DNA of 64,000 bases from Scytonematopsis contorta HA4267-MV1 (GCA_019359035.1 JAHHIC010000066.1:341953-405952); one strand, 5' to 3'. Positions 53,950 through 63,886 are shown, counted from the first letter of the stretch. The notes: generated by a model from the sequence alone, not told the origin. Translations and numbers: made by a program.

Positions 53950-54435
53950 AGTGTATCTGAGGAGACACTTTGGTTAAGGCTTTTGGGTAGAGGTGAAGTG
54001 CAGCGAAAAGCCATTGACCAATTAGAAGCACTTCCAACCGGTAATCCTTTACGCTCGAAAGCACTCAATGTACTATCGAGTTTGAGGATTACTTTAGAAT
54101 TAAAAGAGGATATTGACGAGGAGGATAGGGGGTTAATTATGCGGTTGTCACCAATTTACTTGCAAAGACTGGCTGAAGCTGAACAAAAGGGAGAGCAAAA
54201 AGGGAGAGATGAAACAACTGTGCTCTATGAGCAAAGACTGGCTGAAGTTGAGCAGACGCGACTAAGAGAGCGTCAAGCTGTTATAGAAAATTTACTGCGA
54301 GCTAGGTTTGGTTTCTTAGATGAATCATTAAGAGGGGTTATTGAGGCTTTGTTAATATTGCCTCCAGAGGAATTTACTCCTTTATTGCTAGAGTTATCGC
54401 GTGAAGAATTGTTAACTCGCTTTGGCAACCGATAA
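53950..54435 (+). pseudogene. 5'-truncated Rpn/PD-(D/E)XK-type nuclease gene
   Basis: The frame continues upstream of the TTG at 53983 as SEETLWLRLLGRGEVQRKAI, without a start codon. The part seen (ALPTGNPLRSKALNVLSSLR, SPIYLQRLAEAEQKG repeats, LLRARFGFLDESLRGVIEAL) is the helical C-terminal half of cyanobacterial Rpn-family recombination-promoting nuclease/putative transposase proteins. The N-terminal catalytic PD-(D/E)XK domain is gone. Confidence 0.7.
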
Positions 54436-54544
54436 AACTACGGATGTAACGGATGGATTAACGATGGGATTCGTGATTCTGCTATCCGCTACATCCTTTT
54501 ATAATCTGTTACTCGCAAGAAGTTTGTAAATAGGTGTTTAAATT

Positions 54545-54886
54545 TCAATTACAGTCAATGACTTCTGCACTTGCAACAGGTTTCGCTGCATACGCAAGTG
54601 CGGCTGCAATTTGCTCTTCCGTGAGGTCATATTCATGCATTGCTTCTTCATGACTCATTCCATTGGCTAGTAAATTTAGCACGATAGAGACGCACCTTTC
54701 TGGAAACATCACACCATGATAGGCATATACATTAAATCCTTTATAAATAATAGCGGGGACTCCTTCACCGTGTAATCGGCCTTCTGCATCCAAATAAATT
54801 TTTTTAGGTTTGGGAGTGACAATAGCTAATTCTTCCAAAGACCACCAATAACCACAATACTTACTAGTTTCCCACCAACCTCTCAT
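54545..54886 (-). pseudogene. Chimeric remnant: DUF6745-like N-part joined to DUF433-like C-part
   Basis: 113 residues. The first 65 or so (CGYWWSLEELAIVTPKPKKI, YLDAEGRLHGEGVPAI, NVYAYHGVMFPE) match the repeat-like motif of DUF6745 proteins. From ERCVSIVLNLLANGMSHEEA, then YDLTEEQIAAALAYAA, it is a DUF433 antitoxin end. The two families are normally separate, so I infer a fusion caused by deletion. It may still be translated from the ATG at 54886. Confidence 0.6.
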
Positions 54887-54934
54887 TTTCGACCAGTCTA
54901 CACCAATAGTATGAAAAAATTCATAAAAAGCACA

Positions 54935-55246
54935 GTTTGAGCCAGGGAATAAATTCCCTGTCTAAAAGCTGAAGTCCTCTTAAGAGGACTAAATAATATT
55001 TTAAAAATATATATAGCCTTTCTTCGGCTACTGAGGTACACATTAACCTTTTCTAATAAAATAAGCAGCTTTAAAAATATACCTCACTAGGACGGGAACC
55101 GCGATATATTTTTACAAAATAAGTGTTTTAGCAAAAATTTTCTTATTTATAGTCCTCTTACAGAGGACTTTAGCTTTCAGACAGGGAATTTATTCCCTGG
55201 CTTTTGGCATTAATGAAGCTTAAGATTTGATTTATAAACACCATCT
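54935..55246. mobile_element. MITE-like element (copy C)
   Basis: Arms at about 54942-54990 and 55150-55205 carry core palindromes GGGAATAAATTCCC and GGGAATTTATTCCC plus the TCTAAAAGCTGAAGTCCTCT block. The right end TTTATAAACACCATCT (55231-55246) matches copy A's right terminal repeat except at two or three bases. It reaches into the stop codon of the NHLM ABC gene. Confidence 0.65.
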
Positions 55247-58196
55247 AAACTTTCTGTCTCTCAACAAGCTGAGCAAACAATCCCGGTTGGCTAGCGAGTT
55301 GTGCAAAGCTACCCTGCTGTATAACATTACCGTTATCAAGCACATAAATACGGTCAGCATTACGAATAGTGCTGAGTCTATGAGCAATAACAATTCGCGT
55401 TACCTGGAGTTGGTCAAGACTTTCGCTCACAATAGCTTGAGTTTTGTTGTCCAAAGCACTAGTAGCCTCATCAAACAACAATACCCGAGGCTTTAATACC
55501 AAGGCTCTAGCGATTAACAGCCGTTGTCTTTGTCCACCAGAAAGATTACCTCCTCCCTCGCTGACCACCGTATGCATACCCATCGGCATCCCTTCGATAT
55601 CTTCAGCAAAACCAGCCATATAGGCCGCTTCCCATGCTTCATCAGTAGTAACTAAAGCACCACTGGATATATTTTCTAAAATAGAAGCTGACATTAAGCG
55701 GCTATTTTGCAAAACAACCCCCAATTGTCTGCGTACAGCATTAACATCTAAGCTGGCTAACTCCTGTCCATCGTAATAAACCCCCCCAGACTCTGGAGTC
55801 TCAAAACCCAGTAGCAAGCGAAACAGCGTTGATTTACCGCTTCCGCTAGTTCCAACCAAAGCAATAAATTCTCCTGGTTCAGCTTTGATGCTGACATCAT
55901 TTAAGTTCAACGGGCCATCTTCTTTATAGCGGAAATTTACATGTCTGACGGCAATTCGACCCTGGAGTCTACCTGGGTCAGCTTTAGTAGTATCGGATTC
56001 TGGCTCAGCTTCTAAAATTGGGGTTATGCGTTTCCACAAAGGTAAAACTTCCAAAACTTCAACAAGTGTAGTACTCAAGCTGGTGACACCACCAATAAAA
56101 GTCCCAAAAGCCGCATTAAACGCTAGAAATGTACCTATAGATATGGCTTGACCTGTCGCTCCTGCTTGCTGACTTTGTTGCATTGAGTTTGTGGCAACCA
56201 AGAATAGTAAGCAAGTTGTTAAAGTTGGTAAAATTTTATTGACAACGGTCAGCATATCTTCAATACTTTGGCTGCTCAACATTAATTTAAGTTGAGTGGT
56301 GTATTGTTTACCCCAATAAGCAAAAGCACGCTCCTCCGCTCCTGCAACTCTTAGTTTTGCGACCCCGTTAATTAGCTGCACCATTACACCTAATATTTCA
56401 CCTTGTATTTCCAACATCGGACGTACCCGACGCAAAGTGAGGACACCGGAAACAAAGGTGACTAATATATTTACCCCAGCTGCAAGAAATGCGATCGCAG
56501 CCAAGGGTAAGTTGTAATACATTAGCAACCCTAAATTGAGGAAAGCAAAAAGACCGGAAAAAATGCTTTTGAGAACTGTTCCGCTAAGCTTCTCGCGAAT
56601 TTCAGAGACGGAAGATACGCGAGATTCCAGGTCACCGATGGAATAACTACGGAAAAAAGATGTTTTTAATCTTAATAATCTATCCCACACCGCAGGAGAC
56701 GTGGAAGAATCGGCAACTGTTTCCAGTCTCATTGTGGCTACACCTTGAGCCAATTGGAAGATTGTTTCCCCAAAAGCAGTAGCAGTTAAAGCTAAAGCAA
56801 TTTGCAGCAACATACTCTGGTCACCATTGGGGATAGCGTGGTCCATCAAAATAGCAGTAGCTTGAGGTGTTACCATCCCCAACAAAGTTACTGCAACCCC
56901 AGTTAATAAAATAATAACTAAGTCTTTACCATGACCCCTAATAGCAAACTTTAGCAAATCAAAAGTATTTAAGCCCTTTTTATCTGGTAAAGGTCGGTAA
57001 AACATGTAAGCCAGGGGAGAAAGCGTTGCAGCTGTCCTTCTATTTACAGGAACACGCATGTTCAGCAAAGGATTAAAAATCTCATAACGATTACCCGACA
57101 ACGGTAAAAGAGCCACCGGATTTTCATCATCCAAAGTAAACCCCAACAACGGGCCGCTATCTTTTTTCCACCAACCATCTACTAACTGTAATCGTCGCAT
57201 CCGCACCTTAGAAGCACGAGCAACAGCTTCGATTGGGTCTTGACACCGGGAAAGGTCTTCCGATTTTGCAGGAGGACGAATTGTGATACCTTGAGCACGT
57301 CCCACAGCACCAGCAGCAATTAACAAAGCCTTATCCTCAGAACCGCTCGCTGCTTCTTGGGGGATAAAACTTTGTCTTCCTTGTTGTACAACCGCAGTCA
57401 ACTCACCTAAGGTATCATCCATTACCTGACGATTGAGTTGCTTCCTTTCTTCAAATCTGCGTAATTCTTGACGATTTTCTTCTTTTTTGATTAAATCAAT
57501 CGCTTTGAGAAAATCTATTTGTAATTGACCCAAACTCACCATTAAAGTATCAGGTTCACTAATATCAGAAGTGCTAAGATTTTCCAACTCAACCATATCT
57601 TCCGCTTCCAACCACATCGAACCACTCATAGGAATCATCCCCGAAGCCGGTTCCAAAAGTAGTTCCAAAAATCCCATTAATTTTGCATTACCATGTTGAA
57701 GTCGTACCCAAGAAACAGTATCGGGGTCAGGTTGATATATTTCCCCACTAGCTAAAGCCGAAAACTGCATTCCTGGTTCCGCAACACTAAAATTATGAGC
57801 AGGAATCTTTTGCGCTAAAGTCGAACCAAGTTGATGCACCCAACGCTCTAAACGTTCGACTGCATAACCTGCTTTAGTAGCTAAAAGATGTTCAAAATCT
57901 TGTCTAGATAATCTTATTAATTCAGTTTCTTCTAAAGAAATAGCTAAAATTTGTCTGACTCCACCCTGATGTTCTGCTGCTATGGAGAACATTGCTTCTC
58001 CTGGTGCGGTATTAAATAAGTAGCGTCGCTTACCTTCTGGAACACCATTTTTTACAGTGATTGCAAACAATGACATTGAACCAGACTTTATTAACCAAAC
58101 ATCTTGTGGATTATTAAGTAATAAAGGTTCGTTTCCTTTAAATTTATAGTATTCACTTGGAACATTTTGATTTTGAATATTATTTTGAATATACAT
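55245..58196 (-). CDS. NHLM-type peptide-export ABC transporter, ATP-binding/permease protein
   Basis: 983 residues. The N-terminal third has cyclic-nucleotide-binding-like segments (LLNNPQDVWLIKSGSMSLFA, LFNTAPGEAMFSI) and a long helical linker. The middle is a six-helix ABC exporter domain (about 420-700). The C-terminal ATPase has Walker A VGTSGSGKSTL, signature NLSGGQRQRLLIARAL and Walker B VLLFDEATSALDN. This layout (no C39 peptidase, extended N-terminus) is the second ABC protein of NHLM bacteriocin export systems. It is the last gene of the cassette. Confidence 0.9.
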   Translation of the reverse strand: MYIQNNIQNQNVPSEYYKFKGNEPLLLNNPQDVWLIKSGSMSLFAITVKNGVPEGKRRYLFNTAPGEAMFSIAAEHQGGVRQILAISLEETELIRLSRQDFEHLLATKAGYAVERLERWVHQLGSTLAQKIPAHNFSVAEPGMQFSALASGEIYQPDPDTVSWVRLQHGNAKLMGFLELLLEPASGMIPMSGSMWLEAEDMVELENLSTSDISEPDTLMVSLGQLQIDFLKAIDLIKKEENRQELRRFEERKQLNRQVMDDTLGELTAVVQQGRQSFIPQEAASGSEDKALLIAAGAVGRAQGITIRPPAKSEDLSRCQDPIEAVARASKVRMRRLQLVDGWWKKDSGPLLGFTLDDENPVALLPLSGNRYEIFNPLLNMRVPVNRRTAATLSPLAYMFYRPLPDKKGLNTFDLLKFAIRGHGKDLVIILLTGVAVTLLGMVTPQATAILMDHAIPNGDQSMLLQIALALTATAFGETIFQLAQGVATMRLETVADSSTSPAVWDRLLRLKTSFFRSYSIGDLESRVSSVSEIREKLSGTVLKSIFSGLFAFLNLGLLMYYNLPLAAIAFLAAGVNILVTFVSGVLTLRRVRPMLEIQGEILGVMVQLINGVAKLRVAGAEERAFAYWGKQYTTQLKLMLSSQSIEDMLTVVNKILPTLTTCLLFLVATNSMQQSQQAGATGQAISIGTFLAFNAAFGTFIGGVTSLSTTLVEVLEVLPLWKRITPILEAEPESDTTKADPGRLQGRIAVRHVNFRYKEDGPLNLNDVSIKAEPGEFIALVGTSGSGKSTLFRLLLGFETPESGGVYYDGQELASLDVNAVRRQLGVVLQNSRLMSASILENISSGALVTTDEAWEAAYMAGFAEDIEGMPMGMHTVVSEGGGNLSGGQRQRLLIARALVLKPRVLLFDEATSALDNKTQAIVSESLDQLQVTRIVIAHRLSTIRNADRIYVLDNGNVIQQGSFAQLASQPGLFAQLVERQKV

Positions 58197-58214
58197 AAAT
58201 TTATAACCCTAAAT

Positions 58215-58305
58215 GTAGGTTGGGTTGAGGAACGAAACCCAACAATTTACTGTTATACCTCTACGCTTATTTAATGTTGGGTCTCGTTCCTCGACACCAA
58301 CCTAC
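58215..58305. repeat. Inverted repeat between the two ABC genes
   Basis: Imperfect 30-bp arms: GTAGGTTGGGTTGAGGAACG then AAACCCAACA, and TGTTGGGTCTCGTTCCTCGA then CACCAACCTAC, with a 30-bp loop. Same GTAGGTTGGGTT family as at 870. Confidence 0.75.
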
Positions 58306-58308
58306 AAA

Positions 58309-60708
58309 TTATTCTTCTATAGCTCCTCCTTCGCTGTGAATTAGTTCTAAATAATGTCCCTCTTCTTGTAGTAATTCTTCATGAGTACCTCGTTGTACAA
58401 CCTGACCTTGTTCTAAAACAATAATTTCATCGCAATCGCGGATAGTACTGAGACGGTGAGCAACAATAATACAGCTACACCCACGCTGACGAAGCCTTTG
58501 GTCAATAATTTTTTCGGTCTCAGTATCCAAAGCGCTTGTAGCCTCATCCATTAACAAAATAGAAGGGTTATTAACCAAAGCACGAGCAATTTCTAAACGT
58601 TGTCGCTGTCCTCCGCTTAAATTAGTTGCACCTTCTAAAAGACTACCATTTAATCCCCCAGGTAAAGCTTGAACAACATCCCAAATTGCAGCATCTTGAC
58701 AAGCGGATATCAAAGCATGGTCAGGAACAGTAACATCCCAAAGTGTTAAATTATCTCGAATACTACCAGCAAAGAGTAAAATTTCCTGTTCCACCATTGC
58801 AATAGAATTTATTAATATATGACGGGGAATCGCAGAACGAGGTTTACCATCAAACAAAATTTCCCCCGACCAAGGTTCATACAACCCACAAATTAATTTA
58901 GCTACGGTAGACTTACCCGAACCACTTCCACCAATCAAAGCAACCCGTTGTCCTGGTTTCACATGAAGATTAAAGTCAGAAATCAAAGGTTGACCCACTT
59001 TGTTGTAACCAAAAGTGATATTTTCTAATGTCACATACCCCTGTAGCTTGTGTAAAACAGATAAAGAGGAAAAAGATGAGGCTAGTGAAAAAGATGAGGA
59101 GTTTAATTCTTTTAAATTTTGGCTTCTTGCTCCCGACCTAAAACTGGTTTCGTCGATTGCTTCTACTTCTAACTGTGAATCTATAGGATTTTGCAAAACG
59201 TCATCCAAACGAGTCAGAGTACCTTCCATTTCTTGCAGGTCGCTACCAAGATTTGTGAGATTCTGTACAGGTTCCATAAAACTGCTCATCAAACTCTCGA
59301 AGGCTACCAACATTCCAATAGTCATATTACCACTCATCACCCGCATCCCACCAATAACTAACACCAACATCGTGGTAATTGCATTTAAAAATAAAGGTAA
59401 TACTCCCAACGCTTGATTGCTTATATCCATTTCTTGCTGAGCATTAGTAGATTTAGCATAATAACCTGCCCAACGTGCAAAAAAATCAGACTCTAAACCT
59501 GATGCTTTCAAAGTTTCCATACTTTGCAGACCAGAAATTGCCACCCCGCTGACTTTTCCTTGTTCCTGCATTAATCTCATGTTGACATCTACACGCCATC
59601 TAGATACTAATTGTAAAACAATAATATTTATGGCGACAAAAACAATACCGATACCTGTTAGTATCATGTCATATTGCAGCATGACAATTGCATAAAAAAT
59701 TACCATTACCGCAGCAATTGCCGTTGTGGCTATTTTTCCAGAAAGCAAAGCAGCTAATTTATCATTGAGTCCAATACGGCTACTGATTTCTCCGGAAAAT
59801 CTTTGAGCATAAAAGCTAACTGGTAAACGTAAAATATGCCATAAAAAACGACTGGACATGCTCACAGAAAGCTTCATTTTCATCCGTCGGAGAAACTGCA
59901 ACTGGATTAAGGTCAAAAAACCGTTCACAATAGCAGTAAATACCATCCCCAATACCAACGGACGCAACCACTCCTGTTTACCTTGAACTAAAATATTATC
60001 TACAAAAATTTGGGAAAATACAGGTGTTATTAATCCCGGAATTACCAGCAAAAATCCAGCAACAATACAGTAAATTAGTACTCCAAAAGACCCTTTTAAC
60101 CTTGACCACAACGCCAAAATAAGGCTGGGTTTGCTACCACCTTTTTTAAACTCCGGGCCTGGTTTGAAAACAAGCAGCACACCTGTATAAGCTTCGTCAA
60201 ATTCTTGCCAAGATACAGAGCGTGGTCCGGTTGCAGGGTCATTTAAGTAAACTTTATTGGAACCAAAACCTTCTACTACCAAAAAGTGATTAAAGTTCCA
60301 AAAAACGATATAAGGACATGATACTTGTTGCAGTGCTTCTATCTCTACTTTTAAACCTTTAGCGATTAATCCATAACTTCTGCCTGCACTCAAAATATTA
60401 GCAGCTTTACTTCCATCTCGCGATACTCCGCAATCCTGACGCAATTGAGCAAGTGGTACAATTCGACTAAAGTAGCTTAGTATTATACCCAAAGCCGCAG
60501 CACCACATTCGACGGCTTCCATTTGTAAAAGGGTTGGAGTACGAGGACGAAAGCCTCTATCAACTAAAAATTCTTGTACTTTTTTAAACAGCGGTATCGC
60601 GTTAGAAATTTTAGTCAGAATACCTTGGTTCCCTATTTGTTGCAATGGGGAAGGTGTTGAGGAGGAATTAAAGAAACCCTGAAGAATTTGTAGTAATTTT
60701 GAAAACAT
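58309..60708 (-). CDS. NHLM-type peptidase-containing ABC exporter (C39)
   Basis: 799 residues. An N-terminal C39 peptidase domain has Cys68 in QMEAVECGAAALG, His141 in FNHFLVVEG and Asp157 in LNDPATGPR, the complete triad. The exporter membrane domain follows (about 200-480), then an ATPase with Walker A GGSGSGKST, LSGGQRQRLEIARAL and LLMDEATSALDT. C39 exporters cut leaders after a double glycine and export the core, which fits the GG precursor at the window's right edge. Order in the transcript: cNMP-like gene, HlyD-like gene, this gene, second ABC gene. Confidence 0.94.
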   Translation of the reverse strand: MFSKLLQILQGFFNSSSTPSPLQQIGNQGILTKISNAIPLFKKVQEFLVDRGFRPRTPTLLQMEAVECGAAALGIILSYFSRIVPLAQLRQDCGVSRDGSKAANILSAGRSYGLIAKGLKVEIEALQQVSCPYIVFWNFNHFLVVEGFGSNKVYLNDPATGPRSVSWQEFDEAYTGVLLVFKPGPEFKKGGSKPSLILALWSRLKGSFGVLIYCIVAGFLLVIPGLITPVFSQIFVDNILVQGKQEWLRPLVLGMVFTAIVNGFLTLIQLQFLRRMKMKLSVSMSSRFLWHILRLPVSFYAQRFSGEISSRIGLNDKLAALLSGKIATTAIAAVMVIFYAIVMLQYDMILTGIGIVFVAINIIVLQLVSRWRVDVNMRLMQEQGKVSGVAISGLQSMETLKASGLESDFFARWAGYYAKSTNAQQEMDISNQALGVLPLFLNAITTMLVLVIGGMRVMSGNMTIGMLVAFESLMSSFMEPVQNLTNLGSDLQEMEGTLTRLDDVLQNPIDSQLEVEAIDETSFRSGARSQNLKELNSSSFSLASSFSSLSVLHKLQGYVTLENITFGYNKVGQPLISDFNLHVKPGQRVALIGGSGSGKSTVAKLICGLYEPWSGEILFDGKPRSAIPRHILINSIAMVEQEILLFAGSIRDNLTLWDVTVPDHALISACQDAAIWDVVQALPGGLNGSLLEGATNLSGGQRQRLEIARALVNNPSILLMDEATSALDTETEKIIDQRLRQRGCSCIIVAHRLSTIRDCDEIIVLEQGQVVQRGTHEELLQEEGHYLELIHSEGGAIEE

Positions 60709-60724
60709 GCTTGTAAAACGCCAT

Positions 60725-60800
60725 AATCCAATATAATCAACCCCGGCGAATGGAATTCGCGGCTACACAAGGAAAACCCACCTCCGTGGGTTAATGAGGG
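60725..60800. repeat. GAATTCGCGGCTACAC / CCACCTCCGTGGG repeat
   Basis: Two short hairpins (GCGAATGGAATTCGC and CCCACCTCCGTGGG) fill the gap between the peptidase ABC gene and the HlyD-like gene. Confidence 0.6.
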
Positions 60801-60803
60801 GTA

Positions 60804-62243
60804 CTAGTTGACACCTGTTAAAGACTTGAGGAAGGGGAAGACAAAATTAATGGGTGCTCTTTCTTCGATGGTGACTTGAACGGAGGTGGTGGTTCCGGGG
60901 GTAACTTGTTGATTGGGTCCTTTAGAAGATGACCAACGGTATTTACTGAAGGTTGCTTGGTCTGGTTGTAGCTCAGTATAAACTTGAATTTGTGGTCCTT
61001 GAGCCATTAAACTTTGGACAACTTCTTCATTTCCTATAACTTTGAGCGCACTTTCTTTGGAGATTGGGAAGCGTGAAACATCGGTAACTTTTCCAACAAT
61101 TCCTCCGAAGCGCTCTCGTTCTACTGTGGAGGGTGTAATTTGTACTTTCATGTTATGAAGAACTTTTTTACCCTCACCAACAGGGAAGAAAGTCAGACCC
61201 ATTAATTTAGCGGATTTGTCTTCTGCTTGGATGGTAGCAATGCGAGTCCCTTGAGTAACTACTTGTCCGTTGGATGCGGTAAGTTCTAAAATACGTCCAT
61301 CATAAGGACTGACAATTTGGCTGTTTTCATTTAACTGTACTTCTAACTGACGAATATTGCGGGTGACTTCTTGAATTTCGTTTTGTCTGTTAATTGATGT
61401 TTGGAAATTTTGCTCGGAGAGACCTTTTTCTTTGGCTGCTAGTTCGCGTAACTGATTGTTGATTTCGTTAATTTGGCTGAGATTATCTCGATAAGATTTT
61501 TCTATTTGCACTTGTTTGACACCCAGTTCTTTTATTTGAACGTCAATATTGGAGATTTGTCTGATATTTTCTTGGTAAGCTTGTGTTGATTGTAAAAGTA
61601 AATCAAGAGAAATAGCACCTTCTTCTTTAAGTTTTTGAACCCGTTCTAATCTAGTTTTAAGAGTCGGAGTTAAGCTTGCAGTTTGTTGACGGGTTAGTTC
61701 TAAGCTTAAACGTTGTTGTTTAAGAGCGTTTGAGTCTTGGTCTCTAAGTACTGGAGTTAAGCTTTGAGCTTGTTGGAGACGTACTTGTAAAGTTTGACGT
61801 TGTTGAGCAATACTTATTAAATCCTGTTGAGTTCGCGAAGTTTGCAAGGAGTTTGCGTTCTGATTTTGAGCTTGTAGTTGTGCTAGTTTGCTACGTTGCT
61901 GCTGCAATTGGTTTTTGAGTTCGACTTGGCTAATGGTGGCTATGACTTGTCCTTTTTTGACTTTTTGTCCTTCTGACACATTTAATTGTGATAGTTGTCC
62001 TGCTGATGGGGATTGAAAAGGCATTACGTTACTGGGGTAGACTAGTACTCCTTGTCCGGTAACGGTTATTGGTATGCGACCGACAACGCTCCAAACACCG
62101 ACGGTTCCTACTAAGCAAGCGAAGGCTGTTAAAGGTAGCCAGTTCATGGGGCTGACTACTTGCATTAGTTGGTCTAAGCGTTCTGGAGAGTTGGAGCGTG
62201 CTAGGGCTTTTTTTCTGAAAAGTTTAGTATTTTGCGAAACCAT
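60804..62243 (-). CDS. HlyD-family periplasmic adaptor of the NHLM/NHLP secretion system
   Basis: 479 residues. One N-terminal transmembrane helix (LTAFACLVGTVGVWSVVG, about 37-54), then a lipoyl-type half motif (GQGVLVYPSNVMPFQSPSAG, LNVSEGQKVKKGQVIATI), and a long Gln-rich coiled coil (about 105-320). The second lipoyl half (SPYDGRILELTASNGQVVTQ) and a beta domain end it. It would bridge the ABC exporters to an outer-membrane channel; no TolC-like gene is in the window. Confidence 0.92.
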   Translation of the reverse strand: MVSQNTKLFRKKALARSNSPERLDQLMQVVSPMNWLPLTAFACLVGTVGVWSVVGRIPITVTGQGVLVYPSNVMPFQSPSAGQLSQLNVSEGQKVKKGQVIATISQVELKNQLQQQRSKLAQLQAQNQNANSLQTSRTQQDLISIAQQRQTLQVRLQQAQSLTPVLRDQDSNALKQQRLSLELTRQQTASLTPTLKTRLERVQKLKEEGAISLDLLLQSTQAYQENIRQISNIDVQIKELGVKQVQIEKSYRDNLSQINEINNQLRELAAKEKGLSEQNFQTSINRQNEIQEVTRNIRQLEVQLNENSQIVSPYDGRILELTASNGQVVTQGTRIATIQAEDKSAKLMGLTFFPVGEGKKVLHNMKVQITPSTVERERFGGIVGKVTDVSRFPISKESALKVIGNEEVVQSLMAQGPQIQVYTELQPDQATFSKYRWSSSKGPNQQVTPGTTTSVQVTIEERAPINFVFPFLKSLTGVN

Positions 62244-62333
62244 TTTAGTTTTTCCTTGGTTGGTAATGGGGATTATGATATTGGGTGCTCACGCAAAGTA
62301 AAAAGACGCGAAGGAAGAGGGGTGAATCAGGGG

Positions 62334-63419
62334 TTATCCTTGTTGAATTTTTTTTAACATCCAGTCAAATCTGTTTGCGGCTAGAGACATTTGTAATAAG
62401 GTGTCTGCACTTAGTTCGTTCTCTAGGTTGTTGTCTTCATCTAGGAATTTATTTGCGTTGTATTGAGGTTTGTTGTAATCGCTGTGGCTAATTATTTGGC
62501 TAATTACTGCTTGTTGTTTGTCTGCAAATAAGATTCCTAGAACTCGATAGAAACGTATTGCAAAACCAATATCATGTAATAGTTTTGCTGCTAGTCGCCA
62601 TCGGGGTATTGATAATACTAAGGAGTTTACCAAAGCTTTGATTTTTATGGAAGGGGGGCTAGCTTCTACAAAGTGTGTTTCACCGAAAATATCGCCTTTT
62701 GATATGATGGCAAATGTGTTTGGTTGGGTTTCTTGGTTTTGTGATTGAGTTTTTGCTCGCATCCAAGGGTTTATATTATCTTCGCAAGCGGTGAGTCCAA
62801 GTTTACCATCTAGCAAAATATGTAGTGCATCGGCTGGTCTTCCTGCGTTGATGATTACTGTACCTGCGGAAATTTTTTCTAATGTTCCTGCTCCTACGAA
62901 CCAATCGATGTCGCTGTCTTGTAATTCTGCGAAAATAAAGAACATTTTTCGCTGTTGGTATTGAGCTATCTGGGCTGTATTTTGACCAACAGTTTTACCA
63001 TATTGATTAATTATTTTATTAAGTCTGTCGGCAAGTAATATTGCAATTGCTCGATAAAGATGGGCTGCAAAATTAATATCTTTTTGTAATTTTACTCCTA
63101 AGTTCCACAGAGGGACTGACAATATTGAAGATTTTTCTATGGCTTTGACATTAGTAGTGGAATAACTATTTTTTAAGAGAGGAAATTCTCCTACCATTTC
63201 CCCACTTGATAGCTGAAAAAGTTGACATTCATCTGATGAGCGATTTGCTATGGGAACTGCATAAACAGATAAAGTTCCATCCAATAGAATATAAAATGCT
63301 TTAACAGGTGTTCCTTGCTCAAAAATAACAGTATTTGCGGAAATTTCTTTTGTTTCACCTGTTCCTAACATCCAGTCTATATCGTCATTACTCAGTTCTC
63401 TCAGTAGAATGTCTGTCAT
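62334..63419 (-). CDS. Cyclic-nucleotide-binding-like protein of the NHLM cassette
   Basis: 361 residues with two repeats of a cNMP-binding fold: ISANTVIFEQGTPVKAFYIL then LDGTLSVYAV, and ISAGTVIINAGRPADALHIL then LDGKLGLTAC. Each is followed by G-x-x-x-G-E (SGEMVGEF, KGDIFGETHF). The phosphate-binding Arg of true cAMP sites is not clearly conserved, so ligand binding is uncertain. Its N-terminal fold resembles that of the 983-residue ABC protein in the same cassette, so it may control or dock to the exporter. First gene of the exporter operon, 90 bp before the HlyD-like gene. Confidence 0.85.
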   Translation of the reverse strand: MTDILLRELSNDDIDWMLGTGETKEISANTVIFEQGTPVKAFYILLDGTLSVYAVPIANRSSDECQLFQLSSGEMVGEFPLLKNSYSTTNVKAIEKSSILSVPLWNLGVKLQKDINFAAHLYRAIAILLADRLNKIINQYGKTVGQNTAQIAQYQQRKMFFIFAELQDSDIDWFVGAGTLEKISAGTVIINAGRPADALHILLDGKLGLTACEDNINPWMRAKTQSQNQETQPNTFAIISKGDIFGETHFVEASPPSIKIKALVNSLVLSIPRWRLAAKLLHDIGFAIRFYRVLGILFADKQQAVISQIISHSDYNKPQYNANKFLDEDNNLENELSADTLLQMSLAANRFDWMLKKIQQG

Positions 63420-63813
63420 GCTTTGCCCCTCTCACGTTTAAGTTATGTTTCGGTTTGTTAATTTACATTGATTTTTTTGTCATAAGCGGTTATTGGTATT
63501 CGTTATTAAATGGTCATTATTGGATATATTGTGTCCTCTGTTATGTGTAATTATTAGGGGGGAACTGAATTGGTTTATGCAGAGCAAGCGGAAAATATCC
63601 GATAATTAGGAGAACTTCAGTCTCACGTTAAACCCATATGGGGATAGAACAAATTTGCCATAGCTGGTTATGAAAATCTATTGAAAGAAAATATTTGTAA
63701 CAAATATCTGTCTTTAGATAGATAACGATTTTCGTCATATTAAATAGATGCAGTAATTTAAATAGGTGTCAGTGAAATCAACTTATGCAGTTTGAATAGC
63801 TTCGCAACACAAC
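63420..63813. other. Leader region of the exporter operon
   Basis: 394 bp without a recognised gene between the precursor terminator and the cNMP-like gene. Presumably carries the exporter promoter on the minus strand; specific boxes could not be assigned. Confidence 0.4.
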
Positions 63814-63843
63814 AAAAAATGCACCCCCAAGTTTGGGAGCACA
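63814..63843 (-). terminator. Intrinsic terminator after the precursor peptide gene
   Basis: On the minus strand an 11-bp stem (TGTGCTCCCAA with TTGGGGGTGCA, some G-U pairs) with a two-base loop is followed by six T. It lies about 45 bp after the precursor stop and separates the precursor transcript from the exporter genes. Confidence 0.75.
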
Positions 63844-63886
63844 TGATTTATTATTTACAATGCTTATAGTTTTACCCTTGACTTAC

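Noticed and set aside
53897..54064. N-terminal extension of the glutamine amidotransferase
   Set aside because: It would be antisense to the Rpn-type remnant, and the real start MYSQSSKTVEKKIL at 53896 gives a normal N-terminus.
53950..54435. Active transposase or Rpn nuclease
   Set aside because: Only the C-terminal helical half remains; the catalytic PD-(D/E)XK region is missing.
59015..59416. Plus-strand frame of 133 codons inside the peptidase ABC gene
   Set aside because: Antisense shadow of a gene with all catalytic motifs; no independent support.
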